Assembly: GCA_003223115.1 (NCBI GenBank)
Contig: QHXW01000248.1
Coordinates: forward strand, 1 to 43,251
Length of the DNA: 43,251 bases
Direction of reading: 5' to 3'
Source: Acidobacteriota bacterium
GTDB lineage: Bacteria > Acidobacteriota > Terriglobia > Bryobacterales > Bryobacteraceae
The position numbers were made by a program, and so were the translations under genes. The notes below the pieces were generated by a model. It was not told the origin of the DNA. It was given only the letters and a program-made list of their open reading frames with translations, and did no database searches. Position 1 is the stretch's first letter. Every line of letters begins with the position of its first letter. Below, in pieces: positions 1 through 8,428 of the stretch.

Positions 1-518
1 TCATCGCGGGTGATGCGCACCAACAGCGTGACACTCGACAGCAAGCGTGGAAAATGTTCGGTGTTTTTCAACCGCGGCATCATCTCGACACAGGCCATCG
101 CCCGCAGCCTGCCAAAGGGAAAGAGCGGGCTTCCGAACGCCAGCGGGTTGCAGGCCGCGATCAAGGACCCGTCCAATCCGATCCGCAAGCGCCTCGTGGG
201 CGATCTTGAAGACGGTGTGCTGATGCTGCTCAACCGTGCACAGAAGGACGGCGGAGCCTGCTACTGCGCTTTGTATGAGCTCTCCGACACGGACTTGATC
301 AAGCATCTCAAAGATCTCGGCAGTAAGCTTCACGTAGTCCTGTCGAACGCCGGCGAAGACACAGAAGAGGGAAGCGGCGACGGCGACAGCACCAACCAGG
401 GCGCCCGCAGCGACCTGCATGCACTGGAGCTCGATGTCACGGACCGCATGATGAACAAAGGCCACATCGGACACAACAAGTTCGTCGTCTATGTCAAAGG
501 CGACGAAGCGCAAGCCGT
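1..518 (+). pseudogene. Phospholipase D-like protein, truncated remnant
   Basis: The frame is open from the left edge to about 518. It carries segments I associate with bacterial PLD-like proteins: FNRGIISTQ, CYCALYELSD and, near the end, GHIGHNKFVVYV, which holds the H-x-K half of an HKD-type catalytic motif. The reading stops matching just after DEAQAV, where intact members continue into a Gly-Ser-x-Asn-Trp block and a second half. From there the DNA belongs to a different gene read on the opposite strand (an ADOP permease scrap), and the frame only runs on to a chance stop at 600. The 5' end lies outside the window, so only the 3' loss is certain. I treat it as non-functional. The family assignment is from memory of motifs, not a search. 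Confidence 0.72.
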
Positions 519-692
519 GAGCAACAGACTGGCAACGTTCACGCACGCGATCAGGAGCACCAAAGCAACCACTGCCATCAGAACCAAGAGGGGTTTCTGA
601 AACAACTCGCGAAGATAGGTATAGCCGGTTCCGCCGGGCGTCACGTCGAAGGTCGCATCCGCAAGCTCCTTTCGACGTGCTTCCGCGCGCAT
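516..692 (-). pseudogene. ADOP/MacB-type ABC transporter permease, internal fragment
   Basis: On the minus strand this stretch encodes the PGGTGYTYLRELFQKPLL segment followed by a hydrophobic helix ending IACVNVASLLL. This is the region of ADOP permeases just before and including the second transmembrane helix, comparable to the segment around residues 255-290 of the intact ADOP permease at 14220-16616. After VASLLL the match stops abruptly at about 516-520, where the phospholipase D-like remnant begins in the opposite orientation. Neither the N-terminal helix nor the FtsX domains are present, so about 60 codons of an 800-codon gene remain. The junction has no recognisable insertion sequence. 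Confidence 0.75.
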
Positions 693-829
693 GGAGCACT
701 CTAGCCCTCTTCACGTATCTGACTCGGCGTCCTGTTAACTACAGGGTAGGCCGAATTATTCGGGTCCCCGGGCGATTTCAATAGCCCACTGGCTGGTTAA
801 CACGCAGGTCACGGCTGCTGATTTAACTT

Positions 830-847
830 ATAGTAATGATAGTAATG
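830..847. repeat. 9-bp tandem duplication in an intergenic gap
   Basis: ATAGTAATG occurs twice head to tail. It lies in the gene-free stretch 693-886, in which I see no other element. It is one of several short tandem duplications in this window. Confidence 0.8.
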
Positions 848-886
848 ATACTGCCCTCATTCTGCGAATTGGTCTAGCGTCGCACA

Positions 887-1225
887 TTGATTGCAAATGA
901 CTTGTACATGTCGTCAGTGCCCACGCAAACCACTCCGCTCACCGGGGAAGGAACGATTCTCGGGACGATGCAATACATGGCACCGGAACAACTGGAGGGC
1001 AAGGAGGCCGACGCGCGTACGGACATCTTTGCGCTGGGTACGGTCATCTACGAGATGGTAATTGGCAGGCCGGCGTTCGAAGGCGCGAGCCAGGCCAGCG
1101 TGATCGCGGCGATTCTGGAGCGTGAACCGCCCTCAGCCGGTGGTCTCGCTTCCGCTACGTTGAATCACGTGCTTGCGCCGCTGCCTGGCCAAAGACCCGG
1201 ACGACCGCTGGCAAACTGATGTTCG
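887..1225 (+). pseudogene. Ser/Thr protein kinase, C-lobe fragment
   Basis: The translation contains GTILGTMQYMAPEQLEG, ADARTDIFALGTVIYEM and GRPAFEGASQASVIAAIL. These are kinase subdomains VIII to X of Hanks-type (PknB-like) kinases, including the APE and DxFxLG motifs. The ATP-binding N-lobe, HRD loop and DFG motif are absent upstream. Near 1170 the frame shifts: the next frame reads RRCLAKDPDDRWQT, which is subdomain XI with its conserved Arg. So the piece is both 5'-truncated and frameshifted and cannot be a kinase. The annotated start is only the first in-frame initiator. The rest of 1226-1330 shows no gene I can support. Confidence 0.8.
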
Positions 1226-1339
1226 TCTTGCTCGTTATCGTGGTGTTCGTCGTGAGCCAAGCCGAGCGAGAGCCAGTGCCCCAGTTCGGGCGCGACCGCG
1301 GTCAGCAAGTTAAGTTCAGTCTGGCACCAATTTCTGGTC

Positions 1340-2089
1340 CGGTTTGATTTCGTCGAAGTCCTCAAAGTGCGCATTCTCCAAGCCGGCCTGAAGTGGTCGG
1401 TGGGCCGCGTGACATGGACCATGCTGCTGCTGGGTTCGGTTTCCGCTGCGATTCTACTCACTGCGGAACCGGTGCCCGCTGCCGGCGCGCTCGTTGCCTC
1501 GCTGGCGGTAGCTCTTGCGCCCTTTTTCTACATCTTGCACAGGCGTAAGAAGCGCTTTCAAAAGATCGAGGAGCAGTTCCCCGACGCCCCGGATTCATTG
1601 TCTCGTGCGCTGCGGGCGGGCCAATCGTATGGCCCCGCTATGGAGTTGGTGGCCGATGAGTCTTCCGAGCCGCTGGCGCAGGAGATTCGTAGGACTTGCC
1701 ATGAGTGGAAGCTCGGGCTGGCCTGGAACGCCGCACTGGAAAACCTTGCGCGTCGCACGCGGCTTCTTGAAATTCGCCTGTTCGTTGCCGCAGTGGCGCT
1801 GCACGCTCGTTTTGGAGTTTGGAGGCAACCTGAACCAGATTTTGGAAGACTTGGCCAAGTCCATTCGTGATTCGATCGCGTTGCGTGGCAACGTCCGGTC
1901 CATTTCCGCGCAAGGACCGCGTTGACCATCCTGCCGATTGCCATTGGCGGAATCATGCTGTTGACCAGCCCCTTATACATCGGTGTCCTGTTTCGCTACC
2001 CCACCGGCAAGTATCTGATTGCCGCGGCAGCAGTCAGTCTGGCGCTGGGCCACCTCAGCAACCGGCGAATCGTGAACATCAAGGTATAG
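1340..2089 (+). pseudogene. tadB: TadB-like Flp pilus inner-membrane protein, frameshifted
   Basis: This is a type II secretion F-domain (T2SSF) protein of the Tad/Flp pilus. One frame reads LQAGLKWSVGR, two hydrophobic segments, then FPDAPDSLSRALRAGQSYG, EIRRTCHEWKLGLAW and LFVAAVALHAR. At 1811-1824 the heptamer TTTGGAG is tandemly duplicated; deleting one copy continues the protein as GGNLNQILEDLAKSIRDS. A second lesion near 1918, probably a short deletion, is needed to reach LTILPIAIGGIMLLTSPLY and the terminal RRIVNIKV. The N-terminal part normally found before LQAGLKW is missing. TadB pairs with TadC, and a broken tadC follows directly. Two broken CpaE/TadZ-like genes lie at 23-25 kb, so the pilus machinery in this region is decayed. 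Confidence 0.85.
1811..1824. repeat. 7-bp tandem duplication that frameshifts tadB
   Basis: TTTGGAG occurs twice in direct succession. With one copy the tadB frame reads ARFGGNLNQ, the expected T2SSF sequence; with two it is shifted. Confidence 0.88.
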
Positions 2090-2497
2090 CTTAGCTGCGC
2101 GAGCTTCTGATATTCACGGGATTCTTTCTGACGGTCATGGCTGGCACCGGTGTGCTGGGGGAAGTGGCTTTGTTCCGCAATAGAGAACACGCGGGAGAAA
2201 ACCCACTGATAGAAACCTTACACCGTATTGGGCGTTCGGCGCCCGTTCGGCCGAGGGAGTCTGACCGAATTCGCCAGAAGCTCCGCTTCGCGGGTTACGC
2301 GTTAGCATCCGCGGTGCCGGTTTTTTTGGGCATTCGTTTGGCTTCAGCGGCGGTTCTGGGCCTGTTTGTGTTCGGGGTTGCGGAGGGGAATGGTCTGGTT
2401 TTTCCTCGAGCCTTGTATCACGCTCAGCTCAGCGCCGCGCCGTTCCGAAAAACTTCGGGAGGGGCCTACCGACGGCGCTGGACTTGCTAGTACTCGG

Positions 2498-2510
2498 TCT
2501 AGATTCTAGA
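2498..2510. repeat. TCTAGA/TTCTAGA duplication in tadC
   Basis: TCTAGA is followed directly by TTCTAGA. The expected tadC coding (G-L-E-A-G-Q) needs only GGTCTAGAAGCC; the extra 8 bp (TTCTAGAA, itself a palindrome) shift the frame and bring in stops. Confidence 0.8.
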
Positions 2511-2588
2511 AAGCCGGTCAATCACTCGATTCCGCCCTCTTCGAAGCCGCACGTGAGCTCCGCGATGTGTTCCCCGATTTAAGTGCGG

Positions 2589-2720
2589 AGCTTGCCGAAC
2601 GTGCGTGCTTCATCCGGAATGATCGGCACCACGCGCTTACCCACTGCGGGATTCTTCATTAGCGTGGTCAGTATGCGCACGAAGGCCATCGTGGTGGAGG
2701 GATGCAGCGCCTTCGAGCCG
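2589..2720 (-). pseudogene. aceE: Pyruvate dehydrogenase E1 (AceE) fragment inside tadC
   Basis: Read on the minus strand, this 130-bp piece encodes [15 protein letters not shown] followed by [16 protein letters not shown]. This is the strongly conserved segment of homodimeric pyruvate dehydrogenase E1 around the [14 protein letters not shown] motif. No other part of aceE is present. The piece ends exactly where tadC DNA starts (the gagctt/gccgaac junction near 2590); on the other side tadC returns by about 2780. It is therefore an inverted insertion of about 130-190 bp of coding DNA without any mobile element sequence. Confidence 0.82.
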
Positions 2721-3138
2721 CCCAGCAACTACTTTACTTTCCCTCGCGTTGGAGCAGCCATCCGCGCGCCTGCCGCGCCGGGTCTGACACTGGTGCAGAT
2801 CGAAATACGCGCCAGAGCCGGGCCGAGGCTTTCCGCAATCTCGGCCTGCGCAACGCGGATCTGGAATTCCGACGCCTCTCCCAGGTTTTGATCGATAGCG
2901 ATCGCTTCGGTACGAGCTTAGCCCCGGCATTGCGCTCAACGCGTTCACTACCTGCGTTCGAATGAGGCAGAAGGCACGTGAAGCCTCGCGCAAAGTGGGA
3001 GTGAAGCTGATTTTTCCGCCGGTGCTCCTGGTAACGCTTGGCCCCGCCCTCCTCCAGTTCGTTTACCAACTTGGACCCATGCTGAACAACGCGGTGCCGT
3101 AGGGCTAAACTCGCGCGTGTGGGCTATTCGTACTTATT

Positions 3139-5379
3139 TCACTGGCGCGCAGCGATGGCGGCCTTCGGGACGTCTTCCGCTCCTGCGGGCTCGTTCATGC
3201 GCTCTAGTTGTTTGGTCAGGAACGCCATATCCGTGAAAGGGTCGCCGCCTACGCGTGCCCAGTACACCCGGCCCTTCTTGTCGATCAGGACCGTCGAGTG
3301 CAGCTCGATTTCTTCAAAATCGTCGTAGGAATGAAAGCGGCGCGCATTCTCATAATGGTCGTCCGAGAGGACCCGGACCGGCAGATCGCCGAATTCCTTC
3401 ATGGCCGCCGCATTTTTCGCAGGCGTTGCGCTGCTCACCGCAAGCACCACGGATTGGAGCCGGTCCCAGTCATCTTTCCTGGCGCCGATATCGTGCAACT
3501 GCCGCATGCAGTGGGGGCACTCCTGGCCCAGATAGAAGACCAGCAGCACGTTCTTGCCGCGGTATTCTTCCAGAGTCACGCGCTTCCCTGAAGCTTCACG
3601 CACCTCGAGCTTGGGGGCATCATAGGGTTCCCATCGATTGGGTCCGTAACGCTCGAGCGCGGTCAGTGCGTAATTTCTTTGTGGCGCGGGCGAGGAATCC
3701 CGCGGAGTTGCGCTGGTCCCGGTGTCCTTGGCCAGTTGAATGATCTTCAAGTCGCGATCGGCATCAGAGGTCACAAACAGGAGCCGTGCCATGGCATCCT
3801 CTGCCTTTTGTTTCTTACCGAGCGCGGAATACGCCCGCACCAGACCCGACAGCGCGAACAGGTCGTTGCGGGTAAGCTCGAGCGCTTTCTCAAAGGCCTG
3901 CGCCGCCAGAACCGGACTCTTTGCGTCGAAATACGCCTCGCCCAGGCTGCCGTAGAGCGCCTGCGGGTAGGACGGGGGATCCGCGTAGCTCTTCTGCATC
4001 TCGAATTCCCGCTGCGCGGCTTCAGCCAATAATCCCAAACCCTCGATAGTCAGACCCCGGGCCAGCGCATATCGGCCCTTCAACTCCTGCTCTTGAATAC
4101 CGTAGTAATCTTCCTCGTTCTTGTTCTTGTCCAGATCTTTCTTGAGCGCGGCATGATCCGCGATGCTCTTCTCGGCTTTCTGCGGGTCACCTCTGCCCAG
4201 ATGCGCGCGGGCTTCGAAGTAGGCCTTGTTGATCTTGTCGAGGAAGATGTCGCGCCAGGGGAGCGTCTTCGAATCCAGAAGCTCGTCCCAGCGTTCAAAT
4301 TTGGTAAGCACGCGCGCCATAGCGCGGAGTCCAACCGAATGCGCGGAGAACGCTTCGTCGCCATTGTGTTTTGGATCGAGCGGCGCATCGATCAACTGAC
4401 GGGCGCTGAAGATGGCGGCTCGCGGCATTCCGAGCTGTTCCTGGATGTAGCTCAGGTAATTCAGGTTGTGGCCGTAGTTCCAGTTGTTGAACGGAAATGT
4501 GAGGCTGTCCTTCATGTAGCGTTTCTCGACGCGCGTGGCCGCATCCATGGAAATGGCCGCCTCATGCCACATGCCCACGATGCTGTAGATGTGGCCCGGC
4601 ATGTGCTGCGCATGCCCAATCCCCTGGACCAGCTCGGTATACCTGCGGCAGCTCTCGAGCGCTTGTTCCGGCTCGTTATAGTCCCAGTTATGAATGCGGT
4701 AATGATGCGCGCCGGGATGGTTCGGCTGCCGCGCCAGGATCTCGCGGATGATCAGCTCGGTTCCGTAGCGCGAATCCCCCATGTTGGCCAGCGCCAGAAG
4801 CGCCCGGGCCTCCACGTCATCGGGATAACGAACGCATATGATCTCGAGGGTTTTCTTGTAGCGCCGGTAACGCTCTTCGAAGTTCTTGTCGTCCTTAAGT
4901 TGCAAGGGGTCGGGAAGCAGTTGGGCTACTGACGCCTCGATGTAGAGCCGCTCGCGGTCGCTCACACGGTCTTTGCGTTTTACCGCTTCACGGATGAACT
5001 CCGCGGCACGGTCGCCGCCATCCGCGGCACGCGCCATGCCCCAGTAAGCCATGGCATTGCCGGGTTCCAGCTTGAGACACCAGCGGAACGCACGCTCGGC
5101 CTCGTAATACCAGAACGAATGGAGCAGGGCATTGCCCTGATCGAACCACTTCTGCACTTCGGGGTTCTTCGTGGTAATCGGGAAGTGAGCCTCCCCGATG
5201 CCTGTCATTCGCCACGGCTTCTGGCGGGGACCGCTATCGAACGACTCGCCATGAAACGAGTGCCCCTGCTTGTAGGCCTCGGCCGGAGATGTGGCACCGG
5301 GAGGGGATGTTTGAGCGAACGCCAGCAGCGAAAGCGTGCAAGCCGGAATCAGCAAGCGGGAAACGCGACGGAACACCAT
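3139..5379 (-). CDS. Secreted TPR protein with C-terminal peroxiredoxin (AhpC/TSA) domain
   Basis: This is a 746-residue protein. An N-terminal signal peptide (LLIPACTLSLLAFAQ) is followed by about 500 residues of TPR-like helical repeats; WFDQGNALLHSFWYYEAERAF and similar A/G/Y-patterned helices recur. From about residue 590 there is a thioredoxin-fold domain: LEEYRGKNVLLVFYLGQECP followed by H-C-M-R-Q gives a CPHC redox motif near residue 630. STVLIDKKGRVYWARVGG is the cis-Pro-side strand region of the fold. The likely role is an extracytoplasmic thiol or peroxide-linked protein, with the TPR part binding partners; the substrate is unknown. There is no good ribosome binding site before the ATG. 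Instead, a TATACT sits 7 nt upstream of it, suggesting a leaderless mRNA. Confidence 0.85.
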   Translation of the reverse strand: MVFRRVSRLLIPACTLSLLAFAQTSPPGATSPAEAYKQGHSFHGESFDSGPRQKPWRMTGIGEAHFPITTKNPEVQKWFDQGNALLHSFWYYEAERAFRWCLKLEPGNAMAYWGMARAADGGDRAAEFIREAVKRKDRVSDRERLYIEASVAQLLPDPLQLKDDKNFEERYRRYKKTLEIICVRYPDDVEARALLALANMGDSRYGTELIIREILARQPNHPGAHHYRIHNWDYNEPEQALESCRRYTELVQGIGHAQHMPGHIYSIVGMWHEAAISMDAATRVEKRYMKDSLTFPFNNWNYGHNLNYLSYIQEQLGMPRAAIFSARQLIDAPLDPKHNGDEAFSAHSVGLRAMARVLTKFERWDELLDSKTLPWRDIFLDKINKAYFEARAHLGRGDPQKAEKSIADHAALKKDLDKNKNEEDYYGIQEQELKGRYALARGLTIEGLGLLAEAAQREFEMQKSYADPPSYPQALYGSLGEAYFDAKSPVLAAQAFEKALELTRNDLFALSGLVRAYSALGKKQKAEDAMARLLFVTSDADRDLKIIQLAKDTGTSATPRDSSPAPQRNYALTALERYGPNRWEPYDAPKLEVREASGKRVTLEEYRGKNVLLVFYLGQECPHCMRQLHDIGARKDDWDRLQSVVLAVSSATPAKNAAAMKEFGDLPVRVLSDDHYENARRFHSYDDFEEIELHSTVLIDKKGRVYWARVGGDPFTDMAFLTKQLERMNEPAGAEDVPKAAIAARQ

Positions 5380-5386
5380 AAGCAGA

Positions 5387-5415
5387 AGTATACGAGAGGT
5401 TCTGTCAAGCGTGAA
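5387..5415 (-). promoter_or_regulatory. Candidate promoter of the TPR-peroxiredoxin gene
   Basis: On the minus strand TTCACG (5410-5415), a 17-nt spacer and TATACT (5387-5392) lie immediately before the start codon at 5379. Only 7 nt separate the -10 from ATG, so transcription would begin at or next to the start codon. Confidence 0.5.
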
Positions 5416-5474
5416 GCCGGGGTTCGCTTACTGGTCCTTCAAGTGCATGATCGAGGAGTATCGGTTTAGTCAAA

Positions 5475-7270
5475 ATGTTTCGCATACACCAGATCCTTCG
5501 GAGAATGATGGCTGCCGGGCGCGTTCGATCGTTCACCCACGCTGTGTTATCTTGCCTCACGGTACAGCCCACATGGCCCCAATTCAAGGACCTGGCAACC
5601 ACCGATGACGGCTTGCAGTTGTACTTTGCTTCGCCACTACTTTTGAAGGGTGCCAACGAATACGATTCCTACAAGATTTTCCGTTACGTCGACAGTCACT
5701 TTGAGCTGTTCGCCTCAAGTGAAGCCCAGCGCGCCAGCGCCGGACGGCTCCGGCACGCTCTTGGGACACCTCAGGTCTCGGGCGACGGCCGCATCGGGAC
5801 TCATGACGGCACTTCCACGTGCACCGGAATAGGCGTGTGTATCGGTTCCTATAAGGTTCGAGGCACTATTGTGGGTGCAACAATTGCCGCCTGGGAATAT
5901 GCTTTATCACGGGTCTCTGCGGGTAAGCCGCGATGGACGATCTGTGCTTTGGTTTTACAAAAGTCCACCGGGCGGCGATCTAACGCTTGTCGACTTGGCG
6001 ACACACACCTTAACCGTGTTGACTGGATATACATTGATCGGCGACGGCATCCAGGCGCTGGGCCAGAGCGGCACCGTGCTTCTCCAACAAGTTACGCCGC
6101 TCCTCTGGCGCAACGGTCAGGTACAATTGCTGCAGTTCTCAGACGCGGCGTTAACTGCGCGACTCAGCAATGACAATACAACGATTGTTTACGAGTCGGC
6201 CCAGCCAGGGACGCCTTACCGGCTCTTCGCTTATGACGTTGCTTCGGGGCGCTGCTCGCCGAGGGACCCGTAGCCCCGCCATGGTTCCCCAATCCGTTTA
6301 ATGTAATGTAGGCCCGCCACCACCGGACCCGTTCTTCCATCCGTCGATTTCAAACGACGGGAAGCTGGTGCTGTTCCGGCTGCCCGATCCCGCCAGTATC
6401 CCTCAGCTTGCCGTCGAAAATGATGGCAGTGGGCGGCGCATCCTGACGAACGTTGCGGGGGGCGTCACCGAAGGAGTTCTGTCGGGCTATGGCAACAGCG
6501 CTTATGCGGCGACCGCCAACGGTGCCTTGCTTCAAATCGATGTGATGTCTGGCGCGACTCAGATACTATCCCCGGAATCCGTTCAGGTGACCAAGGTGAC
6601 GGGAGAGTTCGTACCTGGTGCCATCGTTCAACTCGACGGTCATGGTTTGATCACTTCGGACGGCCATCTGCAAGTGCAAGCCGATGGGCTTAATCTGGCT
6701 AATGCCGGCGGTAACGCCAACTCACTCCTGCTTCAGGTTCCGTGGGAATTGCCTTTGTCCCACGCGGCGGTTGTGCGAGCTGCCCGTGCGGACAGCCTCT
6801 TTGAGCAGGTGCTCACTTTTCAGCCGCGTGTGGCAGCGCCGCTATTCTAGACCCGAAGGAACAGCTTCTTGATCCCGCCGTTTTGCATCAGGATTTTCAC
6901 GCTTGGTTACCAGCTACGACCCGCCGTTCCGGGCGAAATCGTTCATCTTTACCTGACCGGTCTCGGACCGGTCGATCGTCCCATCCTCACTGGCGCGGTA
7001 ACTCCCGGCGGAAAAGTTTTTCGAGCCACCACACCGCTCGAATGCCGGATTACGGAATTCATTCCCGGTGATGGCACGAGCGACGTTCCCTTAGAAATTC
7101 TGTTCGCCTGCCTGGCGCCCGGCTTCGTGGCCCTCAACCAGTTGGACATTCGCCTTCCGTCCACGTTGATCCCACGCCGGTCAGTCAGATGCAGACGCAC
7201 TCACCTGTACCGCAGTTCGCCTCCCAGCGCCGAGAGCAATGGCACGGTGATCTTAGTAGGCGGGAAGTAG
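5475..7270 (+). pseudogene. Beta-propeller (PD40-like) protein with TIGR03437 C-terminal domain, broken
   Basis: Several frames must be joined. The first gives FKDLATTDDGLQLYFASPL and NEYDSYKIFRYVDSHFELF. The next gives LRVSRDGRSVLWFYKSPPGG and LALQSGTV-like blades. At 6300-6309 the pentamer AATGT is duplicated; removing one copy continues the frame through NPFNVGPPPPDPFFHPSISN to DGKLVLFRLPD. The C-terminal part (PGEIVHLYLTGLGPVDRPI, then LAPGFVALNQLDIRLPS) is the TIGR03437 domain, which is abundant in Solibacter-type Acidobacteria. A 1-bp loss near 6252 and further shifts near 5715, 5880 and 6860 are also needed. It was probably a secreted beta-propeller of unknown function. It lies between two intact minus-strand genes. 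Confidence 0.75.
6300..6309. repeat. 5-bp tandem duplication in the beta-propeller pseudogene
   Basis: AATGT is repeated once. Without the extra copy the local frame reads FNVGPPPPDPFFHPS; with it the frame hits a TAG at once. Confidence 0.82.
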
Positions 7271-7275
7271 CGCTC

Positions 7276-8295
7276 TCAATATCCCTTCTGCTTGTCCACC
7301 ACGTTGACCAGCGGCTTGCCTGCGACAAAGCGTTTGAGGTTCTCTTCAATGGTCCCGACCATGCGCTCGCGGTCGTGGTCAGACCGGCCTGCGATATGCG
7401 GAGTGATGATGACGTTGTCGAACTTCCATAGCGGATGTCCCTTGGGCAGGGGCTCCGGGTCCATCACGTCGACGCCCGCGCCCGCAAGTTTCTTGCTGTC
7501 CAACGCCTTCACCAGGCCGTTCATATCGTAAACACCTCCGCGGCTCACGGCAACGAAATAGGAGTGTGGCTTCATCATCTCGAACTCCCGCGCGCCCATC
7601 ATCTTGTGGCTCTGTTGCGTGTGCGGCGCGGAAATGAACACCACATCGGCCTCCGGAACCACTTCATCGAGCTGGTCCGGTCTTACGTAACGTTTCACGA
7701 AGGGCGAGAACGGCTTGTCCTCCGGATCGACGCCAATGACATTCATGCCGAAAGCCCAGGCCCGCTGTGCGATTTGCGAGCCGATGCCGCCCACACCCAC
7801 AATCACCGCCGTCTTGCCGTTCAGCTCAATGCCTTCAAACGCCCGGCGTTCCCACTGCTCCTGGTGCATGTCGGCCATGTATTGCGGCAGGCGGCGAGAG
7901 AGCGAGAGTAGCAGCGCCATGGCGTGGTCCGCGATTTCGGGACCCTGCACGACCTTGTTATTTGTGAGAACGATGTTGCTGTCACGCAGATCGTTGCTGC
8001 CTGAAAGAAACAGCACGTGTTCCGCTCCGGCGCTCATCACCTGCACCCATTTCAATTTCTTGGCCGCGCGCACCTCCTCCGGCCGTATGTCACCGACAAA
8101 GCCGTCCGCATCCGCGATTTCTTGCATGGCGTTGTCATGCGTGATCGGAACGATGCGCACTTCAGGCGATGCTTTTTGCAGTTGGGTTACAACCTCTGGC
8201 CCGCCCATCACCAGAATCTTCTTGGTCTGAGCCGAAATGCTTTGCTCTGAAGTCGCGAACAAGCAGACTGCCATGAGAAAACTCAGTCGACGCAC
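7276..8295 (-). CDS. D-isomer-specific 2-hydroxyacid dehydrogenase with signal peptide
   Basis: At 339 residues this is normal length for the family. The nucleotide-binding domain carries GVGGIGSQIAQRA and, about 20 residues on, the acidic V-D end of the second strand, which favours NAD. Catalytic residues visible are the Arg in AVSRGG, the Glu in DVMDPEPLP and the His in ITPHIAG. So the fold and active site are complete. Unusually, the first 22 residues (MRRLSFLMAVCLFATSEQS) look like a secretion signal, though such enzymes need a dinucleotide pool. The GTG start at 8295 is supported by a strong AAGGAGGT about 6 nt upstream. Substrate not predictable; the nearest family members are glyoxylate/hydroxypyruvate reductase-like. 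Confidence 0.88.
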   Translation of the reverse strand: MRRLSFLMAVCLFATSEQSISAQTKKILVMGGPEVVTQLQKASPEVRIVPITHDNAMQEIADADGFVGDIRPEEVRAAKKLKWVQVMSAGAEHVLFLSGSNDLRDSNIVLTNNKVVQGPEIADHAMALLLSLSRRLPQYMADMHQEQWERRAFEGIELNGKTAVIVGVGGIGSQIAQRAWAFGMNVIGVDPEDKPFSPFVKRYVRPDQLDEVVPEADVVFISAPHTQQSHKMMGAREFEMMKPHSYFVAVSRGGVYDMNGLVKALDSKKLAGAGVDVMDPEPLPKGHPLWKFDNVIITPHIAGRSDHDRERMVGTIEENLKRFVAGKPLVNVVDKQKGY

Positions 8296-8428
8296 CGATG
8301 ACCTCCTTGAGAAACGGCATTCTACCGCAACGTGATGTCACGCCGCGAGTGCCGGGCCGCCGCGATCCACAAAATCAAGGGCCCGTCGCTATTCTTGCAC
8401 CAGTAGCAACACACTCCTGCCGGCTCGC

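Larger units (their letters stand above)
2095..3102 (+). pseudogene. tadC: TadC-like Flp pilus inner-membrane protein, multiply broken
   Basis: Recognisable blocks occur in order: GVLGEVALFRNRE, ETLHRIGRSAPV, FAGYALASAVPVFLGIR, then in another frame RRSEKLREG and LPTALDLLVLGL. After a CTAG-containing insertion come AGQSLDSALFEAARELRDVF and PDLSAE. An inverted aceE scrap interrupts the gene from about 2589 to 2720. tadC resumes near 2780 and, after a small deletion, reads EAFRNLGLRNADLEFRRLSQ and VLIDSDRFGTSLAPALR. After further shifts it reads RMRQKAREASRKVGVKLIF and ends VLLVTLGPALLQF to the TAG at 3100-3102. This is a T2SSF partner of TadB in the Flp/Tad pilus base. With at least five lesions it is certainly dead. 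Confidence 0.85.

Noticed and set aside
1-714. Long minus-strand frame of 237 codons over the PLD/ADOP debris
   Set aside because: Low-complexity, Val/Arg-rich shadow of two recognised fragments; no family features.
1240-1330. Minus-strand segment LLTAVAPELGHWLSLG resembling a HELGH metallopeptidase
   Set aside because: The first zinc His is a Pro and no flanking domain can be traced; too short to call, although it could be another gene scrap.
4093-4932. 279-codon plus-strand frame
   Set aside because: Lies wholly inside the TPR-peroxiredoxin gene and has a composition typical of an antisense shadow.
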